A stretch of 64,000 nt of DNA from Entonaema liquescens (lineage: Eukaryota > Ascomycota > Sordariomycetes > Xylariales > Xylariaceae), in NCBI GenBank assembly GCA_902805475.1, contig CADCSX010000001.1:620001-684000 (forward strand). Direction: 5' to 3'. The notes under the pieces are model-generated. The model was not told the origin of the DNA and did not search any database. It saw nothing but the letters and a program-made list of their open reading frames with translations. Shown here one piece after another: positions 62,084 through 64,000 of the stretch (position 1 is its first letter; the number at the start of each line of letters is the position of its first letter). A program made the position numbers and the translations under genes.

Positions 62084-62432
62084 TTTCCTGATTTCGGGTT
62101 GGAGTCTTGAGTATTGTGTGAGATGAGAAGATGTTAGAACTTCCGCTGGAATGGGATTGTCGGAGTGGAGTGTACCTATGTAAATCGAGTTGTTGTTGGA
62201 CGAATGCGACTGGGTTTGCATTCATTTCTATATACCTCGGCCAGCCTCTATATTTATATCTGGGTTAGACTGGTGATACTGTTTAAGATACTTTAATAAG
62301 AGTACTATTTATCCCGGCCCTATATACTTGAACATTCACGTAGAGGTCCTAATATTACCTCATTGTCATGATGATAATCGTGGTTGAAGAACCGTCGACT
62401 ATCTATTGCCAATTATAACCTTCTGTGACGTT
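62084..62432. other. intergenic between converging genes
   Basis: No gene seen; 3' flanks of the GLEYA and HET genes. Confidence 0.5.
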
Positions 62433-64000
62433 TCAAGTCAGAACGAACTCAGGGGTCTCTACACTCTGATCTTGAAGTAGCGCAAATACGTCTAGGTCGT
62501 ATAGAAAGCAATCCCCGATGAGTTCCCAAGTACCGTCACCCCTGGCTCTTAGAACAAATGGGTACTTACCACCAGGGATAAAGACCAAGTCGTCACCTTC
62601 TCTTGCATGTGGTGGCGCAAGACCCATTGACCCTTCATCAGTGATGAAAAATCTACGCCCGTAGGAAGCCATTTCCATCCGGCGAGCATACTTCATCATC
62701 AGCCATTTACCGCCGACTCCGCCTTCCGCGCCATTTCCCCCCAGCAAACCCGCGCAGTACTTCGTATACCACGCATGGAACCCCTGAGACGAAGACGACG
62801 TGGGTGGTCTTGATTTTCGAATAAACGGCGCCTCGTCTGTTTCGATTAGCAAATCGCTGCTGTCGTCGGCGATAAGAGTATCTGCAAAAGCGTCGATAAT
62901 GGCCTGTGGAAATCTCTTATAGTTGAGACCTAATGCGATAGCCTCCCATTCGGACATGAGCGAACGGAACTCCTCGCTGCGGACTGCGACTGTCGGCACT
63001 AGCTCATTTCCTATTTTCTCGATTTTCTCGAGAAAACGTCCTTGGACTTTTAGGGCGCCGTCGGGTCGAAACTCAAACCCCGGAAGCAACCGGGTCGGGT
63101 AATGGATGGAATATGTCGCCGATGGACTGAATATCCTTGGTAAAGTACCTATGGGATTTACTATGCTGTAGTCAGGAACCCACGACGGAAGACCATCAAT
63201 ATGTTTCTTCTGAGATCCTAACCAGTGAAGGGCTTCGAGGGTCTGACTCGATTCAATAACTTTCTGTGTAAAGCTCCGGAAGAGATACACAAGGTCTTGT
63301 TTGTAGTTGATAGGAACATCGAACTGTATACCCGTATCTAGCACCAGGGCGCTAAATATCCTTTCCCTAGGGTCGTGATCCCGACCGTGGCGGTTCCAGA
63401 GGAATAAGTTCCACAATGGCACGACTCTACCCCGGGAGAGTTCCCAGAGGTGATGTAAATGTGTTCGACCATCCGGTTCTTTTAGCGGGTGATAGTAGTC
63501 AGCAGTGCTTATGAAGTCGGTGCATTTCATCAATTCTAACCATCCACCCTGGTGGCGGCCGCACAGAATAATGGCTTCGTTGGCTAAGGCGAGTTCTGGG
63601 GCGGATTGTGCTCTATAAAACCATGGTCTGCGGCAGATGTGACGAAAGGCATCTTCTGCTTCTCCCCCGTAGCGATTCCAATTGATATGGTTATATTTGC
63701 GGCAGCTATCAAGATGTTCAAACACGAGGTGAGAGTCATCCGCGGTATGTCCGATCCACGCAAGTAAACCTATTGCGTTTCGGTATATGTTTCTTAAATA
63801 AGAGGGCTGAATATCTTTCCCTGTCTCGTCGGCATCCTGGTCCTTCTTATTAAAATTCTGGTTGATACAGATAGCATCCATCCAAAGGAGTCTCGGTTGA
63901 TCCTCCAACCTGACTCTGCGCAGCGCTACGTAAACCTCGGACGGCGCATCAAAAGTCTGACCATTCAGAGATATAGGGACATGTGGCTCCGTCGAGCTCC
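62433..64000 (-). CDS. HET-domain protein (heterokaryon incompatibility), partial
   Basis: The frame is open to the right edge, so the N-terminus lies outside the window; about 520 residues are present. The HET domain shows PHVPISLNGQTFDAPSEVYV, PRLLWMDAICINQ, the NIYRNAIGLLAWIGHT segment, CRRPWFYRAQ and later DPRERIFSALVL. This order (start of AL, then DAICINQ, then WFYR) is diagnostic. The C-terminal half has no recognised effector domain and ends DLDVFALLQDQSVETPEFVLT. HET proteins trigger cell death or growth arrest after fusion of unlike strains, but most members are uncharacterised. The normal WGD-type motif 1 would lie just past the window edge. Confidence 0.88.
   Translation of the reverse strand, partial: SSTEPHVPISLNGQTFDAPSEVYVALRRVRLEDQPRLLWMDAICINQNFNKKDQDADETGKDIQPSYLRNIYRNAIGLLAWIGHTADDSHLVFEHLDSCRKYNHINWNRYGGEAEDAFRHICRRPWFYRAQSAPELALANEAIILCGRHQGGWLELMKCTDFISTADYYHPLKEPDGRTHLHHLWELSRGRVVPLWNLFLWNRHGRDHDPRERIFSALVLDTGIQFDVPINYKQDLVYLFRSFTQKVIESSQTLEALHWLGSQKKHIDGLPSWVPDYSIVNPIGTLPRIFSPSATYSIHYPTRLLPGFEFRPDGALKVQGRFLEKIEKIGNELVPTVAVRSEEFRSLMSEWEAIALGLNYKRFPQAIIDAFADTLIADDSSDLLIETDEAPFIRKSRPPTSSSSQGFHAWYTKYCAGLLGGNGAEGGVGGKWLMMKYARRMEMASYGRRFFITDEGSMGLAPPHAREGDDLVFIPGGKYPFVLRARGDGTWELIGDCFLYDLDVFALLQDQSVETPEFVLT

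Noticed and set aside
1..64000. CRISPR arrays, prokaryotic operons or ribosome binding sites
   Set aside because: The window is eukaryotic; there are no direct repeats with unique spacers, and the short tandem repeats are simple microsatellites.

Overview
The window is nuclear DNA of a filamentous ascomycete (Pezizomycotina). This is inferred from short GT-AG introns (mostly 48-125 bp), fungus-specific families (PAM17, NUC-1/PHO4 bHLH, HET, 2EXR, GLEYA, fungal rhodopsin-domain membrane protein) and three extremely AT-rich blocks with the signature of repeat-induced point mutation (RIP). A Sordariomycete is the likeliest class, but no species is claimed.

Left arm (1-24.6 kb) carries conserved housekeeping genes: the MPH1/FANCM-type DNA helicase, the mRNA export receptor MEX67, a kelch-type single-pass membrane protein, the inner nuclear membrane protein SRC1/HEH1 and the phosphate-starvation bHLH factor NUC-1/PHO4. 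Two RIP-degraded DNA-transposon-like blocks lie between them (5197-5815 and 10514-13223); both have recognisable terminal inverted repeats.

Centre (26.2-33.4 kb) is one 7.2-kb LTR retroelement mutated to nearly pure A/T. It has 145-bp LTRs that align without a gap, differ only by transitions, and sit inside a 5-bp target duplication. Core genes resume to its right: UBA4 (Urm1 activation and tRNA thiolation), PAM17 (mitochondrial import motor) and a small three-exon protein with a 12-residue tandem repeat.

Right arm (39.4-64 kb) is accessory in character. A COG2907 flavin oxidoreductase, a cytochrome P450, a rhodopsin-domain membrane protein and a DUF1365 protein stand in a row, followed by a Dal5-type permease and a 4HBT-type thioesterase. 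COG2907 and DUF1365 are recurrent partners in bacterial operons for modified fatty acids, so a lipid-modifying cluster is the most interesting hypothesis here. Next come a monocarboxylate-type transporter and a secreted GH2 exo-beta-D-glucosaminidase, a short 2EXR protein, a GC-rich GLEYA-domain secreted protein, and a HET-domain gene that runs off the right edge.

Four genes (MPH1, NUC-1, the Dal5-type permease and GLEYA) each need a one-base correction in or beside a C-run to read as a full family member. That pattern looks more like homopolymer base-calling error than gene decay. Gene models were joined by eye from splice signals, reading phase and family continuity; no alignment or expression data were available.
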